Origin: an uncultured Anaeromusa sp.
GTDB lineage: Bacteria; Bacillota; Negativicutes; Anaeromusales; Anaeromusaceae
Reading direction: 5' to 3'
DNA length: 64,000 nt
Assembly: GCF_963676855.1 (NCBI RefSeq)
Contig: NZ_OY781460.1
Location: 3,013,501 to 3,077,500, forward strand
The notes beneath the pieces are model-generated. The model worked only from the letters and a program-made list of their open reading frames with translations, was not told the DNA's origin and did not search any database. Shown piece by piece: positions 45,047 to 54,343 of this stretch; within the stretch, counting starts at the first letter, position 1; every line of letters begins with the position of its first letter. The position numbers were made by a program, and so were the translations under genes.

Positions 45047-45931
45047 TTAGCGTACCACTTCACTGCCAATACCGCCGGAGGTAAAGACCTCCAGGAGCAG
45101 GGAATGCGGTTGCCGTCCATCAATGATATGCGCTTTTTTAGCGCCGCCTTTCAAAGCGCGCACACAAGCTTCCACCTTGGGAATCATGCCGCCGTCGATG
45201 ACTCTGTTCACAATCAGCGACTGCGCCTCTTCAAAGGTCAGCGTAGAAATAAAGCTGCTCTTGTCGTTGAAATCACGGTAAATGCCTTCTACATCCGTCA
45301 GCAGCAGCAGTTTTTCCGCCGCCAGCGCACCGGCTACTTCGCCAGCCACCGAGTCGGCGTTGATGTTATAGCTTTCATAGTTCCGGCCGACGCCGATCGG
45401 CGCAATAACGGGAATATAGCCTTTATCAAGCAGATCGTGAATCAGCTGCGTGTTGACGCTCGCCACGTCGCCCACAAAACCGATGTCCACTTCCTTGATC
45501 ACGCCGTTTTCATGCACTTTGGCCAAGTGTTTTTCCGCCACAATCAAATCGGCGTCTTTGCCTGTCAAGCCGACCGCTTTAGCGCCGTGCTGATTGAAAA
45601 GGCTCACGATCTGGGAATTGAGCTTGCCTACCAGCACCATCTCCGCCACTTCTACAGTTTCTTCATCCGTAACACGCAGGCCGCTGATAAATTCCGACTG
45701 CTTGCCTACTTTTTTCAGCATCGCCGTAATCTCAGGACCGCCGCCGTGTACCACCACCGGCTTCATGCCCAAGCACTTCATCAGCACAATGTCTTGTATT
45801 ACGCTGTGCTTAAGCTCTTCGTTCACCATAGCGTTGCCGCCATATTTAACGACAATGGTTTTGCCCACAAAACGCTGAATATAAGGCAGCGCCTCAATCA
45901 GTACCCCAGCTTTTTCTGCTGCTTCCATCAT
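45047..45931 (-). CDS. argB: Acetylglutamate kinase
   Basis: Phosphorylates N-acetylglutamate, the commonly arginine-inhibited step. 294 residues of the amino-acid kinase fold: VVKYGGNAM (ATP loop), VHGGGPEITAMLKK, and INADSVAGEVAGAL. The N-terminal helix (AEKAGVLIEALPYIQRF), typical of hexameric arginine-sensitive enzymes, is present, so feedback inhibition by arginine is likely (inferred). Confidence 0.96.
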   Translation of the reverse strand: MMEAAEKAGVLIEALPYIQRFVGKTIVVKYGGNAMVNEELKHSVIQDIVLMKCLGMKPVVVHGGGPEITAMLKKVGKQSEFISGLRVTDEETVEVAEMVLVGKLNSQIVSLFNQHGAKAVGLTGKDADLIVAEKHLAKVHENGVIKEVDIGFVGDVASVNTQLIHDLLDKGYIPVIAPIGVGRNYESYNINADSVAGEVAGALAAEKLLLLTDVEGIYRDFNDKSSFISTLTFEEAQSLIVNRVIDGGMIPKVEACVRALKGGAKKAHIIDGRQPHSLLLEVFTSGGIGSEVVR

Positions 45932-45957
45932 ATTTACTCGTCTCTCCTTTTAGCGGC

Positions 45958-47166
45958 TCAGGTATGATACTCGCCGTTGATCTTAACATATTCATAGGAA
46001 AAGTCGCAGGTCCAAACAGTGGCTTCCGCAGAACCCACGCCGAGATCCACCGTTACGACAATATCGTGCTGCTGCATGACTGTTTGCAGCGCCTCTTCAT
46101 CGGCGTTGGCTTGCATGCCGCCTTTTACTACTTGCTCAGCACCCAGCCAAACCGCCAGTTTCTCTGGGTTAATATTGGTTTCGGAGTAGCCTACCGCTGA
46201 AACAATACGTCCCCAATTGGGGTCCTGACCAAAGAAAGCAGTTTTCACTAAGGGAGATTTGGCAATGGTCATGGCCGCCTTTTTGGCTTCGTAGAAGCTG
46301 ATAGCGCCTTTTATCTGCACTTCCAAGAACTTCGTCGCCCCTTCGCCGTCTCTGGCGATGGCTTTGGCCAAGAAGACGCACACCGCATGCAGGGCGGTCA
46401 AAAAGGTCATGTAATCTTCCGTATCCACCCGATCAACAAGCTCATTGCCAGCCAGACCGTTGGCCAATACCGTTACCATGTCGTTGGTGCTGGTATCGCC
46501 GTCAACGCTGATCATGTTAAAGGAAACCTGGATGCAATATGCAAGAGCCTGTTGCAAAACAGGCTGCGAAATGGCTGCGTCAGTCGTAATGAAAGCCAGC
46601 ATGGTAGCCATGTTGGGATGAATCATACCCGATCCCTTGGCCACGCCGCCGATGCGCACCGTTTTACCGCCTAATTCCAGCTCCACTGCAATGGCTTTGG
46701 AAAAGGTATCGGTCGTCATGATGGCCTTGCCGGCATTCTTCTCGCCGTCCACAGAAAGCTCAGCCGCCGCTTTCGCAATCCCTTGCTTCACTTTGTCCAT
46801 GGGCAGCTCCACTCCGATCACGCCGGTAGAAGCCACAAATACTTCGCTGGCGTCCACGCCCAGTGCTTTAGCCGCTTCCGCCGCCATTTCTCTAGCGTCC
46901 GCCAGCCCTTGATCTCCTGTGCAAGCATTGGCGCAGCCGGCGTTGACTACGATGGCCTTGGCCAAGCCTTTGGCCGCCACTTCTTTAGATACAGCCACAG
47001 GTGCAGCCGCCATGGTATTCAGGGTAAACGTCGCCGCTGCCGTAGCCGGCACTTCGCTGATAATCAGCGCTACGTCTTCTTTACCGCTTTTCTTAATGCC
47101 AGCTTTTACGCCAGCTGCCTTAAATCCTTTAGGAGCTGTAATGCTACCCGGTATTTCTTTCAACAT
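45958..47166 (-). CDS. argJ: Bifunctional ornithine acetyltransferase / N-acetylglutamate synthase
   Basis: Recycles the acetyl group from acetylornithine to glutamate, and may also use acetyl-CoA. 402 residues, made as a precursor that self-cleaves before the Thr in KGSGMIHPNMATMLAFITTD. Other family segments: VASTGVIGVELPMD, VSFNMISVDGDTSTNDMV. With argJ present, no argE or argA is needed, and none is seen here. Confidence 0.96.
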   Translation of the reverse strand: MLKEIPGSITAPKGFKAAGVKAGIKKSGKEDVALIISEVPATAAATFTLNTMAAAPVAVSKEVAAKGLAKAIVVNAGCANACTGDQGLADAREMAAEAAKALGVDASEVFVASTGVIGVELPMDKVKQGIAKAAAELSVDGEKNAGKAIMTTDTFSKAIAVELELGGKTVRIGGVAKGSGMIHPNMATMLAFITTDAAISQPVLQQALAYCIQVSFNMISVDGDTSTNDMVTVLANGLAGNELVDRVDTEDYMTFLTALHAVCVFLAKAIARDGEGATKFLEVQIKGAISFYEAKKAAMTIAKSPLVKTAFFGQDPNWGRIVSAVGYSETNINPEKLAVWLGAEQVVKGGMQANADEEALQTVMQQHDIVVTVDLGVGSAEATVWTCDFSYEYVKINGEYHT

Positions 47167-47195
47167 GCTATAAGTTCCTCCTCTAGTTTACTTGC

Positions 47196-48230
47196 TTAGG
47201 GATACATGGGGGATAATTCCAAACCGGTTTTTTCCGGCAGATTAAAGAGAACATTCATATTTTGCACAGCTTGACCGGCAGCGCCCTTCACCAAGTTATC
47301 GATAGCGGAAAGAGCCACGACGCGGCGAGTCCGCAGGTCTACATGCCAGCCCAAATCGCAGAAATTACTACCTCTCACCGCCTTAGTAGCCGGATATCCA
47401 CCGCGGCCCAAAAGACGCACAAAGTATTCTTGAGCATAAGCCTCTTCATAGGCCGCATCCACAGCTGCCGCATCCACACCAGCCTTCAAACGACCATAAC
47501 AAGTGCTGAGAATTCCCCTCGCCATAGGAATCAGGTGCGGCGTAAAGCTCAACACAATCGGCGTCTTAGCCAAGCCGCCTAAGGCTTGCTCAATTTCTGG
47601 CGTATGCCGATGTCCACCCACATTATATGCTTTGAGATTCTCATACATTTCGCCAAAATGACTATTCAGGTTCAAAGAACGTCCTGCGCCAGACACGCCG
47701 GATTTAGCGTCCACAATAAGAGAGTCCAATTCCACCAAACCCTTTTTTACCAGCGGTGCCAACGCCATAATGCTGGCCGTTGTGTAACAACCGGCATTGC
47801 CGACAATTTTCGCGCCGCGAATGTCTTCCCGGAACCACTCGGTCAAGCCGTACACCGCCTTGGCGTTCTTATGCGTATGCGGCACTTTATACCAGGCTTC
47901 GTAAATCGCCGTATCTTTAAACCGATAATCGGCGCCCAGGTCAATAATTTTGACGTCCGTCTTCTCCAAACGTTTCCCTACCGCCATGGCATGACCGTGA
48001 GGCAGCGCGATGAAAAGCACATCACTGTCAGCCGCCACCTCATCCAAGGCTTCCATGCTGACCAGCTTGGTCTCCTGCACCGTTTGCAAATGCGGATATA
48101 CCTCCGCAATGGATTTGCCGGTGCTGCTCTCCGAAGTAATATAACGAATATCTGCTTCCGGGTGTCCGCCCAAAAGGCGTAACAATTCCGCTCCCGTGTA
48201 CCCAGTAGCGCCAATAATGCTTACTTTCAT
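47196..48230 (-). CDS. argC: N-acetyl-gamma-glutamyl-phosphate reductase
   Basis: NADPH-dependent reduction to the semialdehyde. 344 residues from MKVSIIGATGYTGAELLRLL, the NADP-binding Rossmann start; active Cys in VGNAGCYTTA. Start 48230 is chosen for the GGAGG 9 bases upstream; the frame extends 6 codons further without a site. First gene of argC-J-B-D-F-G-H. Confidence 0.96.
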   Translation of the reverse strand: MKVSIIGATGYTGAELLRLLGGHPEADIRYITSESSTGKSIAEVYPHLQTVQETKLVSMEALDEVAADSDVLFIALPHGHAMAVGKRLEKTDVKIIDLGADYRFKDTAIYEAWYKVPHTHKNAKAVYGLTEWFREDIRGAKIVGNAGCYTTASIMALAPLVKKGLVELDSLIVDAKSGVSGAGRSLNLNSHFGEMYENLKAYNVGGHRHTPEIEQALGGLAKTPIVLSFTPHLIPMARGILSTCYGRLKAGVDAAAVDAAYEEAYAQEYFVRLLGRGGYPATKAVRGSNFCDLGWHVDLRTRRVVALSAIDNLVKGAAGQAVQNMNVLFNLPEKTGLELSPMYP

Positions 48231-48262
48231 CTTCCCATACCTCCTCACGTCTATGTTAAATA

Positions 48263-48291
48263 ATTATACATGTATGTGAATAATAATTCAA
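48263..48291 (-). promoter_or_regulatory. Promoter of the arginine operon
   Basis: -35 TTGAAT (48286-48291) and -10 TATAAT (48263-48268) with a 17-base spacer, on the minus strand upstream of argC. Close to the sigma-A consensus. Confidence 0.8.
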
Positions 48292-48292
48292 G
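48275..48292. promoter_or_regulatory. ArgR operator (ARG box)
   Basis: TGTGAATAATAATTCAAG matches the ARG-box consensus WNTGAATWWWWATTCANW at 17 of 18 positions and overlaps the -35 element and spacer of the argC promoter. Arginine-bound ArgR would block RNA polymerase here. The arg regulator gene itself is not in the window. Confidence 0.8.
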
Positions 48293-49319
48293 TGCTTTCT
48301 GCAGGCGCAAAATGAATTTCGCCAAAAATATCGCTGGTTTTACCACAGTTTTTGCAGCTTTTTTCCGGTGTCAGCCAATGCAGACGGCGCTGGCGGTCTA
48401 AGAGCGGCACTCCGCAACCACGGCAGCAAGTACGCTCGCTAGGAGTATGCGGCATATTGCCAATATACACATAAGGATGCAAAACGGCTGCGGCCGCCCA
48501 AATTTTCTCAATCTCCGCAGTAGACGGTCCTTCCTCCCGACAGCGCCAGGCCGGATGATAGCGCGTCAAATGCCACGGAACCGCCCGTTTCAGTCCCTGC
48601 AACCAAGAAACGACTTCCGGCACCTGCGCCAGCGACACGCCAGCCCCCGGTGCCAAAAGCGTCGTAACCTCCACATGTGCGCAGGCGGAAGTTAATTCAA
48701 TCGTGCGCTTCACTGCAGCCAAATTCCCGCCCAGTTGTTGATAAGCAGCCGCATCCCATGCTTTAAGATCAATATTCCAGGCATCAACCAACGGCAGCAA
48801 TTGCCGCAACGGCCCTTCTTCAATCATACCGTTGCTTACCATCGCCACCACCAAGCCTCGTTCCTTGGCCAACTTCGCTGCTTCCAGTATATATTCAAAC
48901 CAAACCAGCGGCTCCATATAGGTAAAAGCCAAACCGCAATTTTCTCCGCCAAACCCCGCAGCTGCCTGCAGTAATTCTTCCGGCGTCAATTGCCGCGCGC
49001 GACTTCCAGGCGCCAATTGGGAAATCTCCCAGTTCTGACAAAAAGGGCAGGCCATATTACAACCCCAAGAGCCCACGGAAAAAATAGCCCCGCCCGGATG
49101 AAAATGATAAAAAGGCTTTTTCTCCATCGGATCCAGAGCCGCCGCACTAACAAGACCGTAAATCAAGCTGCGCAAACGCCCTTTCCGTACCCCCCGAGCG
49201 CGACAGAGTCCATCCGCTCCTTCCGTCAGCAAACAGTGATGCGGACATAATAAGCAGCGTATGCGTCCATCCGCCGCCGTTTCCTGCCATAACGCTTCTT
49301 TCTGCACCGCCGCGCTCAT
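48288..49319 (-). CDS. amrS: AmmeMemoRadiSam system radical SAM enzyme
   Basis: A 343-residue radical SAM enzyme. The cluster motif is CPFCQNWEIS (in GCNMACPFCQN), with an N-terminal cysteine set CLLCPHHCLLTEGADGLCRA and a C-terminal CCRGCGVPLL...CKNCGK zinc-like region. Members resemble activating enzymes but their targets are unknown. The gene overlaps the following MEMO-AMMECR1 fusion gene by four bases, as is common for this conserved trio, named for its AMMECR1, MEMO and radical SAM parts. Its 3' end overlaps the arg operator/-35 region, so it stops right at the arg promoter. Confidence 0.9.
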   Translation of the reverse strand: MSAAVQKEALWQETAADGRIRCLLCPHHCLLTEGADGLCRARGVRKGRLRSLIYGLVSAAALDPMEKKPFYHFHPGGAIFSVGSWGCNMACPFCQNWEISQLAPGSRARQLTPEELLQAAAGFGGENCGLAFTYMEPLVWFEYILEAAKLAKERGLVVAMVSNGMIEEGPLRQLLPLVDAWNIDLKAWDAAAYQQLGGNLAAVKRTIELTSACAHVEVTTLLAPGAGVSLAQVPEVVSWLQGLKRAVPWHLTRYHPAWRCREEGPSTAEIEKIWAAAAVLHPYVYIGNMPHTPSERTCCRGCGVPLLDRQRRLHWLTPEKSCKNCGKTSDIFGEIHFAPAEST

Positions 49320-50620
49320 AAGCCGTACCTGCGTACGCGAAATCGAAAAAGTTCTACAGATGCCATCTCAGCAATACCAGCCTTGCGTTTAGCAATACGT
49401 AGCTGTTCCTCCACAGTATCTACTCCTTCCAAATCCGGCAGCAGCAGCCCCCGACGAGGCCCTTGTTGTACAATCACGCCATATTCTTTCGGGTCAAGCT
49501 GCGTCTCGTTCTCCACCTTTTCCGGTTCCGAAAGAACATCCACCGATAGTTGCAGTGTTTGCAGCTCTGCCTCCCGCACTGGCTCAAAACGCGGATCTTC
49601 CGTAGCCGCCAGCACGGCATTGCGGATAATCTCCGCTGCCAAGGTTGGCTGCGTTGGCGCAAAGGTGCCGATACAGCCTCGCAGCATCCCATCCTTCTTT
49701 AGCGAAACAAAAGCGGCGCCAGGACGCTTCCATTCCTCAGGCAGTTCAGCCGGCTCCGGCCACAACGTACGCTGCCGCAGATAGTGGCGAATACTGTGCC
49801 ATGCCAAGTCCACCGGCAAGGTCAACTGCAGACTCTCCTGCAGCAACGTTACCGCATATCCGACACCAAAAGGCGCTTCATAGGAAAGTTGACGTACTGA
49901 CGGCTTTGGTCCGCAGGCTCCCAGCAAAAACAGAATGGAGCGCAAACCGCACTCGCCGGCTTCTTCCAACAATTCCCACGGTAAATGCAACAGCGTTTCC
50001 ACATCACCTCTACCTAACGCCGCTACCACCTGCTGGTCAAACTGCGCTCCTGCAGGATGATACCCAGCTGGCGCATTACGAGTCACACGGTGTGATAAGT
50101 CGCCCGAGGCAATGACTGCCACGCGCTGTGTTCCTGCCAAAATAAGCCGCCGCAAAACCTGGCCCATCTCATAGTACTGACGTTGCGCCAACGCGCCGAA
50201 ACTTACGGTCACAATTTTTGCTTTACAGCCTGCCTGCGCCAGAAAATACAAAGGCACCAGTGCGCCATGGTCTAATTCCGTCTCCTGCTCTTGACAAGAA
50301 ATTCCCGCTCGGGCCCAAGCCGCAATCAAACGCTTTGCTAAATCAGGAGCGCCTTTCCAGAGTTGTTCTTCTTGTGGAAAACCGAAAGGCCCCAGGTTTC
50401 CCCGCAGGCTCTCACCGCTATTTACAGTAACCGCTCTTGCTTTGCTGGGCGCATGGGGCGACATGAGAACAAGCACATCCGGCTCCCAAGAAGCAATCTC
50501 CTCCGCCGCTTCCCCACACGCTTGCAAAGTAGCCTCGGCTTCCTTCTCTCTCCCTTGTCCAATCGCAGGAAGAAGAATAGGCGGATGCGGTAATAAGACA
50601 CCGCCAAGGAACATGGTCAT
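49316..50620 (-). CDS. AmmeMemoRadiSam fusion: MEMO1-like + AMMECR1 domains
   Basis: A 434-residue fusion. Residues about 1-255 form the MEMO domain of the extradiol-dioxygenase-like fold (GGVLLPHPPILLP, LMSPHAPSKARAVTV, SGDLSHRVTRNAPAGYHPAG), and residues 265-434 the AMMECR1 domain (FVSLKKDGMLRGCIGTFAPT, with the conserved LRGCIG). Activity unknown; eukaryotic AMMECR1 and MEMO1 are separate proteins. The start at 50620 (MTMFLGG) has AAAGGA 10 bases upstream; ATG at 50614 is an alternative. It is divergent from the transglycosylase gene. Confidence 0.88.
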   Translation of the reverse strand: MTMFLGGVLLPHPPILLPAIGQGREKEAEATLQACGEAAEEIASWEPDVLVLMSPHAPSKARAVTVNSGESLRGNLGPFGFPQEEQLWKGAPDLAKRLIAAWARAGISCQEQETELDHGALVPLYFLAQAGCKAKIVTVSFGALAQRQYYEMGQVLRRLILAGTQRVAVIASGDLSHRVTRNAPAGYHPAGAQFDQQVVAALGRGDVETLLHLPWELLEEAGECGLRSILFLLGACGPKPSVRQLSYEAPFGVGYAVTLLQESLQLTLPVDLAWHSIRHYLRQRTLWPEPAELPEEWKRPGAAFVSLKKDGMLRGCIGTFAPTQPTLAAEIIRNAVLAATEDPRFEPVREAELQTLQLSVDVLSEPEKVENETQLDPKEYGVIVQQGPRRGLLLPDLEGVDTVEEQLRIAKRKAGIAEMASVELFRFRVRRYGL

Positions 50621-50793
50621 GATTGTCACGTCCTTTCCACGTTTACATTGGGATGTTTTAGGCATTTTTCGTTCACCGTCGTCCTCTGCCACCTTGTTTA
50701 TTGGGTTTGTTCTCCACTGCCATTTTCCCGCCACACTTGGCAGCAGGACTTCTGGAGTATAGAATGGAAGTAAGAAACAAAGGAGGGATATTT

Positions 50794-51591
50794 TTGCGCC
50801 GTTTACATTGGGGTCGTCTTCTATTTATATTTTTTTGCCTTGCTTTTTTGAGCGCGTTTCTTTCCTTTGATGGCTTATCTCCTTTAAAACAACAAGGACA
50901 GTCGCTTCTGCAAGAAGGAACCAGACAGTTGCCCAGTTTTGAATCATCTGCCCTGCCTAAAAATGCTTGGCAGCGCCTGCACCGGCTGATTTTTCTACGA
51001 GATGCCGTAGCTGAGCAATTAAAAGAAAGACCGCTTACTCCGTTGCGCGACATTGCTCTGCCGATGCAGCAAGCCTTAATCGCCGTTGAAGATCATCGCT
51101 TTTACCAACATGCTGGCGTAGATATAGAAAGCATCTTGCGCGCTTCCCTGGTTAATTTGCAATTTGGCGCTATTACCGAAGGAGGCAGCACCATCACGCA
51201 GCAATTGGCAAAAAATCTTTTTTTAAGCCATGAACAAACCATGGGGCGTAAGGCGGAAGAGTTTGCCTTAGCCTTACTCTTAGAAGCCCGCTTCAGCAAA
51301 GATGAAATTCTAGAGTTGTACTTGAACACCATTTATTTCGGTTCTGGTGCCTATGGTATTCAAGAAGCTTCCTCAGTTTATTTCGGCAAAGCGCCTGCTT
51401 CCTTAAGCCTGGCCGAAGCATCCCTTCTGGCCGGTCTGCCGCAAGCGCCGTCACGCCTCTCCCCCTACAATGATTTTGATGCGGCTAAAAAGCGGCAGTC
51501 CATCGTCTTAGGGGCTATGAGCCGCTATGGCTATATTACACCAGGCACCGCCACGGAAACGCAAAGCACGGCGTTGCGGCTGCGACAGTGA
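50794..51591 (+). CDS. Monofunctional biosynthetic peptidoglycan transglycosylase (GT51)
   Basis: Polymerises lipid II into glycan strands at the membrane. 265 residues: one N-terminal membrane helix (LLFIFFCLAFLSAFLSF) and a GT51 domain with catalytic Glu in AVEDHRFYQHAGVD, GGSTITQQLAKNLFLS, and ELYLNTIYFGSGAYGIQEAS. No transpeptidase domain follows. TTG at 50794 is the start because AGGAGG lies about 7 bases upstream; the longer frame to 50701 is not supported. Terminated by a strong hairpin. Confidence 0.92.
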   Translation: MRRLHWGRLLFIFFCLAFLSAFLSFDGLSPLKQQGQSLLQEGTRQLPSFESSALPKNAWQRLHRLIFLRDAVAEQLKERPLTPLRDIALPMQQALIAVEDHRFYQHAGVDIESILRASLVNLQFGAITEGGSTITQQLAKNLFLSHEQTMGRKAEEFALALLLEARFSKDEILELYLNTIYFGSGAYGIQEASSVYFGKAPASLSLAEASLLAGLPQAPSRLSPYNDFDAAKKRQSIVLGAMSRYGYITPGTATETQSTALRLRQ

Positions 51592-51627
51592 AAAAAGCCT
51601 CGCTTCCAAGAAGCGAGGCTTTTTTTA
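51590..51627. terminator. Bidirectional terminator
   Basis: AAGCCTCGCTT (51595-51605) pairs with AAGCGAGGCTT (51611-51621), with A and T runs on either side. It stops the transglycosylase and the convergent RpiR-type gene. Confidence 0.88.
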
Positions 51628-52518
51628 TACCCGTTTCACCAAAAGAGCCTTACGCGTCTTGTCCAGAGTTTTCAAGAACTCGTCCTGCCTGCGCATGGCC
51701 AAGGATACATACAGTACGTCCACAATGTAAATTTGCGCCAGCAGATTTTCGATCGATTCACTGCGATAGAAGCTTTCCGGCGTAGAAGTAATAATTTTGA
51801 TATCCGCAACTTTCGTCAACGGCGTATTATGCTTGCCGGTAATGCAAATCGTGGTGGCGCCTGCTTCCTTAGCTTCCTTCAGCGCATCCAAGATCACTTT
51901 ACTGGTGCCGGAACTACTAATTCCCACCGCCACATCGCCCGGCGCCATAAGAGACGCCGACATAACCTGAGCGTGAGCGTCTTCAATACATTGAGTGTAA
52001 AAACCCAAGCGGAAAAATTTATGATAGGCATTTAACGCAACACAGCTGGTGTTGCCTACACCGTAAAAATCAACGCGTTTGGCTTTTTCCAAAGCGTCAA
52101 TCGCCATATTCATTTGGTACATGTCCAGCACTTCCCGCGTTGCATTGATGGACAGCACATGCGACTCCGCCAGTTTCAAAGCTACATCTGAGATATCGTC
52201 CTGCTCGCTGATGCCTTCATGAATATGTTCCAAGGGGCGTATAAAATCTTTAGCAATGATCAGCTTCATTTCCTGATAACCGCTAAGACTAATCTGTTTA
52301 CACAGATTAGTTACTGTAAACTGACTGACTTTGCAACAATCCGCCAGTTCCGTAATGCTCAATGAGACAATACTGCGCGGATTTTTCAGGACATAATCGG
52401 CTACCAGCTTGGTCCGTTTTCCCAAATGATGATATTTCTCTGCAATTCGACGCAGCACCTCGTTTTCGAGCTTACCGCTCTGCGCTTGCAGTTCATCTCC
52501 ATTTCGTTCCTCAGTCAT
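51625..52518 (-). CDS. MurR/RpiR-family transcriptional regulator
   Basis: A 297-residue regulator: N-terminal helix-turn-helix (SLSITELADCCKVSQFTVTNL, shown in part), then a SIS sugar-phosphate binding domain (VDFYGVGNTSCVALNAYHKF, VGISSSGTSKVILDAL). Such proteins sense phosphosugars such as MurNAc-6-P or GlcN-6-P; which one applies here is unknown. No sugar operon adjoins it. The gene is followed by a convergent transglycosylase, so cell-wall sugars are a reasonable guess only. Confidence 0.9.
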   Translation of the reverse strand: MTEERNGDELQAQSGKLENEVLRRIAEKYHHLGKRTKLVADYVLKNPRSIVSLSITELADCCKVSQFTVTNLCKQISLSGYQEMKLIIAKDFIRPLEHIHEGISEQDDISDVALKLAESHVLSINATREVLDMYQMNMAIDALEKAKRVDFYGVGNTSCVALNAYHKFFRLGFYTQCIEDAHAQVMSASLMAPGDVAVGISSSGTSKVILDALKEAKEAGATTICITGKHNTPLTKVADIKIITSTPESFYRSESIENLLAQIYIVDVLYVSLAMRRQDEFLKTLDKTRKALLVKRV

Positions 52519-52550
52519 ACCAGTTCACTACCTTTCTCCCCGTTGTGCCT

Positions 52551-53207
52551 TTAAAAGAAATTCTTAATATCTTTCCAGTTGCCGCTGCGCATGCCGTCCC
52601 CTTCACGAGTCTTGCTGAGACGTTCAATGGTAAATTCGCGAATATAGGTGTCGCCGCTAATATTGGTAATATCTTTTACCAGACGGCCTTCATCTTGAAT
52701 ATTGAAGACCAAAAGAGTGAACCACTGCGGTTGTTTGACCGGTTCGGTTTTTATGGCAACTCCCATGGTAACTGGCGACTCCCGTTCTTGGAACTGACGG
52801 CTAAGGCGGCGCTCATAGGTAGCAAAAGGCATAGCCTTAGGGTGTTGAATCAACGCATATACTTCAGGAAAATATTCTTTAAATTCTTTAATTTTTATTG
52901 CCATATTAGGCGTAAAGCGCTGAATTTGCACCGGTGATCCCGGTTTTTCATTGACATAGGTAACTTCCATTTGAATCCCCAGGCCATTGCGGCTGAAATT
53001 ATGGGTATACGAAGCAATTTTCGCTTTGCGCTTGCCTTGAGATTCCCAGTCCAAACGGCTCCAAGTCTGATTGTCATCATCAATAATCATGCGGAAGTCA
53101 CCATATTGTTTGGCAATGGTTTCCTTCGTATCGTCAAGGCTGGCAAACGCCACTTGTGCTGTACCCAAAACTGCTACTGCCACCAACGCAGATAAATATC
53201 GTTTCAT
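52551..53207 (-). CDS. Secreted protein of unknown function
   Basis: A 218-residue protein with an Ala/Val-rich signal peptide (MKRYLSALVAVAVLGTAQVA, cleavage near FASLDD). The mature part carries short beta-like stretches (FRMIIDDDNQTWSRLDWESQ, NFSRNGLGIQMEVTYVNE) and an acidic-basic C-terminus ending in NFF. Start 53207 follows GGAGG by 8 bases. No family recognised. Upstream of the RpiR-type gene by 32 bases on the same strand. Confidence 0.65.
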   Translation of the reverse strand: MKRYLSALVAVAVLGTAQVAFASLDDTKETIAKQYGDFRMIIDDDNQTWSRLDWESQGKRKAKIASYTHNFSRNGLGIQMEVTYVNEKPGSPVQIQRFTPNMAIKIKEFKEYFPEVYALIQHPKAMPFATYERRLSRQFQERESPVTMGVAIKTEPVKQPQWFTLLVFNIQDEGRLVKDITNISGDTYIREFTIERLSKTREGDGMRSGNWKDIKNFF

Positions 53208-53336
53208 TTCTATATCCTCCTCTTTGTTGTTCAAGATTGTCCAAAATTGTTCTATTTGTAACATATTAGACTTTTTTCGCTTAAATCCTGCCACCACGAA
53301 AAACTATGTCGGAAAAATAGCACAATCCCATGGCAT

Positions 53337-53370
53337 AAAAAAAATCCAGGAAAAGAATGCTCTTCCTGGA
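53337..53370 (-). terminator. Terminator of the rplM-rpsI transcript
   Basis: TCCAGGAA (53345-53352) and TTCCTGGA (53363-53370) pair, and the minus strand continues with eight T residues. Confidence 0.85.
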
Positions 53371-53387
53371 CTTTCTTGTTGCAAGAT

Positions 53388-53780
53388 TTAGCGCTTCGAA
53401 AACTGCGAAGCTTTGCGGGCTTTTTTGAGGCCGTACTTGCGGCGCTCTTTTTCGCGAGGATCGCGGGTCAAGAGACCAGCTTTTTTCAAGGACAAGCGAA
53501 GTTCGCCGTCAACCTTGAGCAAAGCACGCGCGATGCCATGCCGGATAGCGCCGGCTTGGCCAGTGGTGCCGCCGCCTTTTACGCTAGCGACAACATCATA
53601 TTTACCCAGGTTTTCTGTAACGTCCAAAGGCTGCTTCACGATGATTTCCATCGTTTTGCGACCAAAGTATTCGTCAAGCTTACGCTCATTTACTACGATA
53701 TTACCTTCACCGGGGATGAGACGCACCCGCGCGACGGAGGTTTTTCTACGGCCAGTGCCGTAATAACTAACTTCTGCCAT
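53388..53780 (-). CDS. rpsI: 30S ribosomal protein S9
   Basis: Small-subunit protein whose C-terminal tail reaches the P-site tRNA. 130 residues, [14 protein letters not shown] at the N-terminus, the family-typical [19 protein letters not shown], and a C-terminus ending [11 protein letters not shown], the usual SKR end. Directly behind rplM with 21 bases between, as in most bacteria. Confidence 0.98.
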   Translation of the reverse strand: MAEVSYYGTGRRKTSVARVRLIPGEGNIVVNERKLDEYFGRKTMEIIVKQPLDVTENLGKYDVVASVKGGGTTGQAGAIRHGIARALLKVDGELRLSLKKAGLLTRDPREKERRKYGLKKARKASQFSKR

Positions 53781-53801
53781 AATATGGTCCTCCTTTCCGT
53801 G

Positions 53802-54242
53802 TTACCGTACGTTGATTTCAAGTACTTCAGGTTGCTGTGCTGCATGCGGATGCTCCGCGCCGCGATAAACCTTCAGCTTGCGGTACATCTGGCGACCCAA
53901 AGTATTCTTGGGCAACATGCCTTTAACTGCCAATTCCAGAACGCGTTCAGGTTTGTCAGCCAACATTTTCCCGGCTGTTGTGAACGTCGTGCCACCAACG
54001 TAACCGGAATGACGGAAATACGTTTTTTGCACCAGTTTTTTACCGGTAAGAGCTACTTTCTCAGCATTGATAATGATGACAAAATCACCAGTATCTACAT
54101 GAGGAGTAAAAATGGGTTTATTTTTGCCGCGCAGCACTTTTGCTACCTCGGCTGCCAAACGGCCTAACGTCTTGCCTTCAGCGTCTACGATGAACCATTT
54201 ACGATCCACTTCGGCCGCTTTAGCCATAAACGTGGTTTTCAT
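53802..54242 (-). CDS. rplM: 50S ribosomal protein L13
   Basis: Early assembly protein of the large subunit, 146 residues. Segments: [57 protein letters not shown]. Start at 54242 ([16 protein letters not shown]). Shares a transcript with rpsI. Confidence 0.98.
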   Translation of the reverse strand: MKTTFMAKAAEVDRKWFIVDAEGKTLGRLAAEVAKVLRGKNKPIFTPHVDTGDFVIIINAEKVALTGKKLVQKTYFRHSGYVGGTTFTTAGKMLADKPERVLELAVKGMLPKNTLGRQMYRKLKVYRGAEHPHAAQQPEVLEINVR

Positions 54243-54343
54243 GTGCGATTCCCTCCCTGTTGCTCATGGCTTCATTATGATTTCCTACCTGATGAGTTCC
54301 GGGGCTAATGGAATTCATGGCAAAATCTCATAAAGTAATTTTA

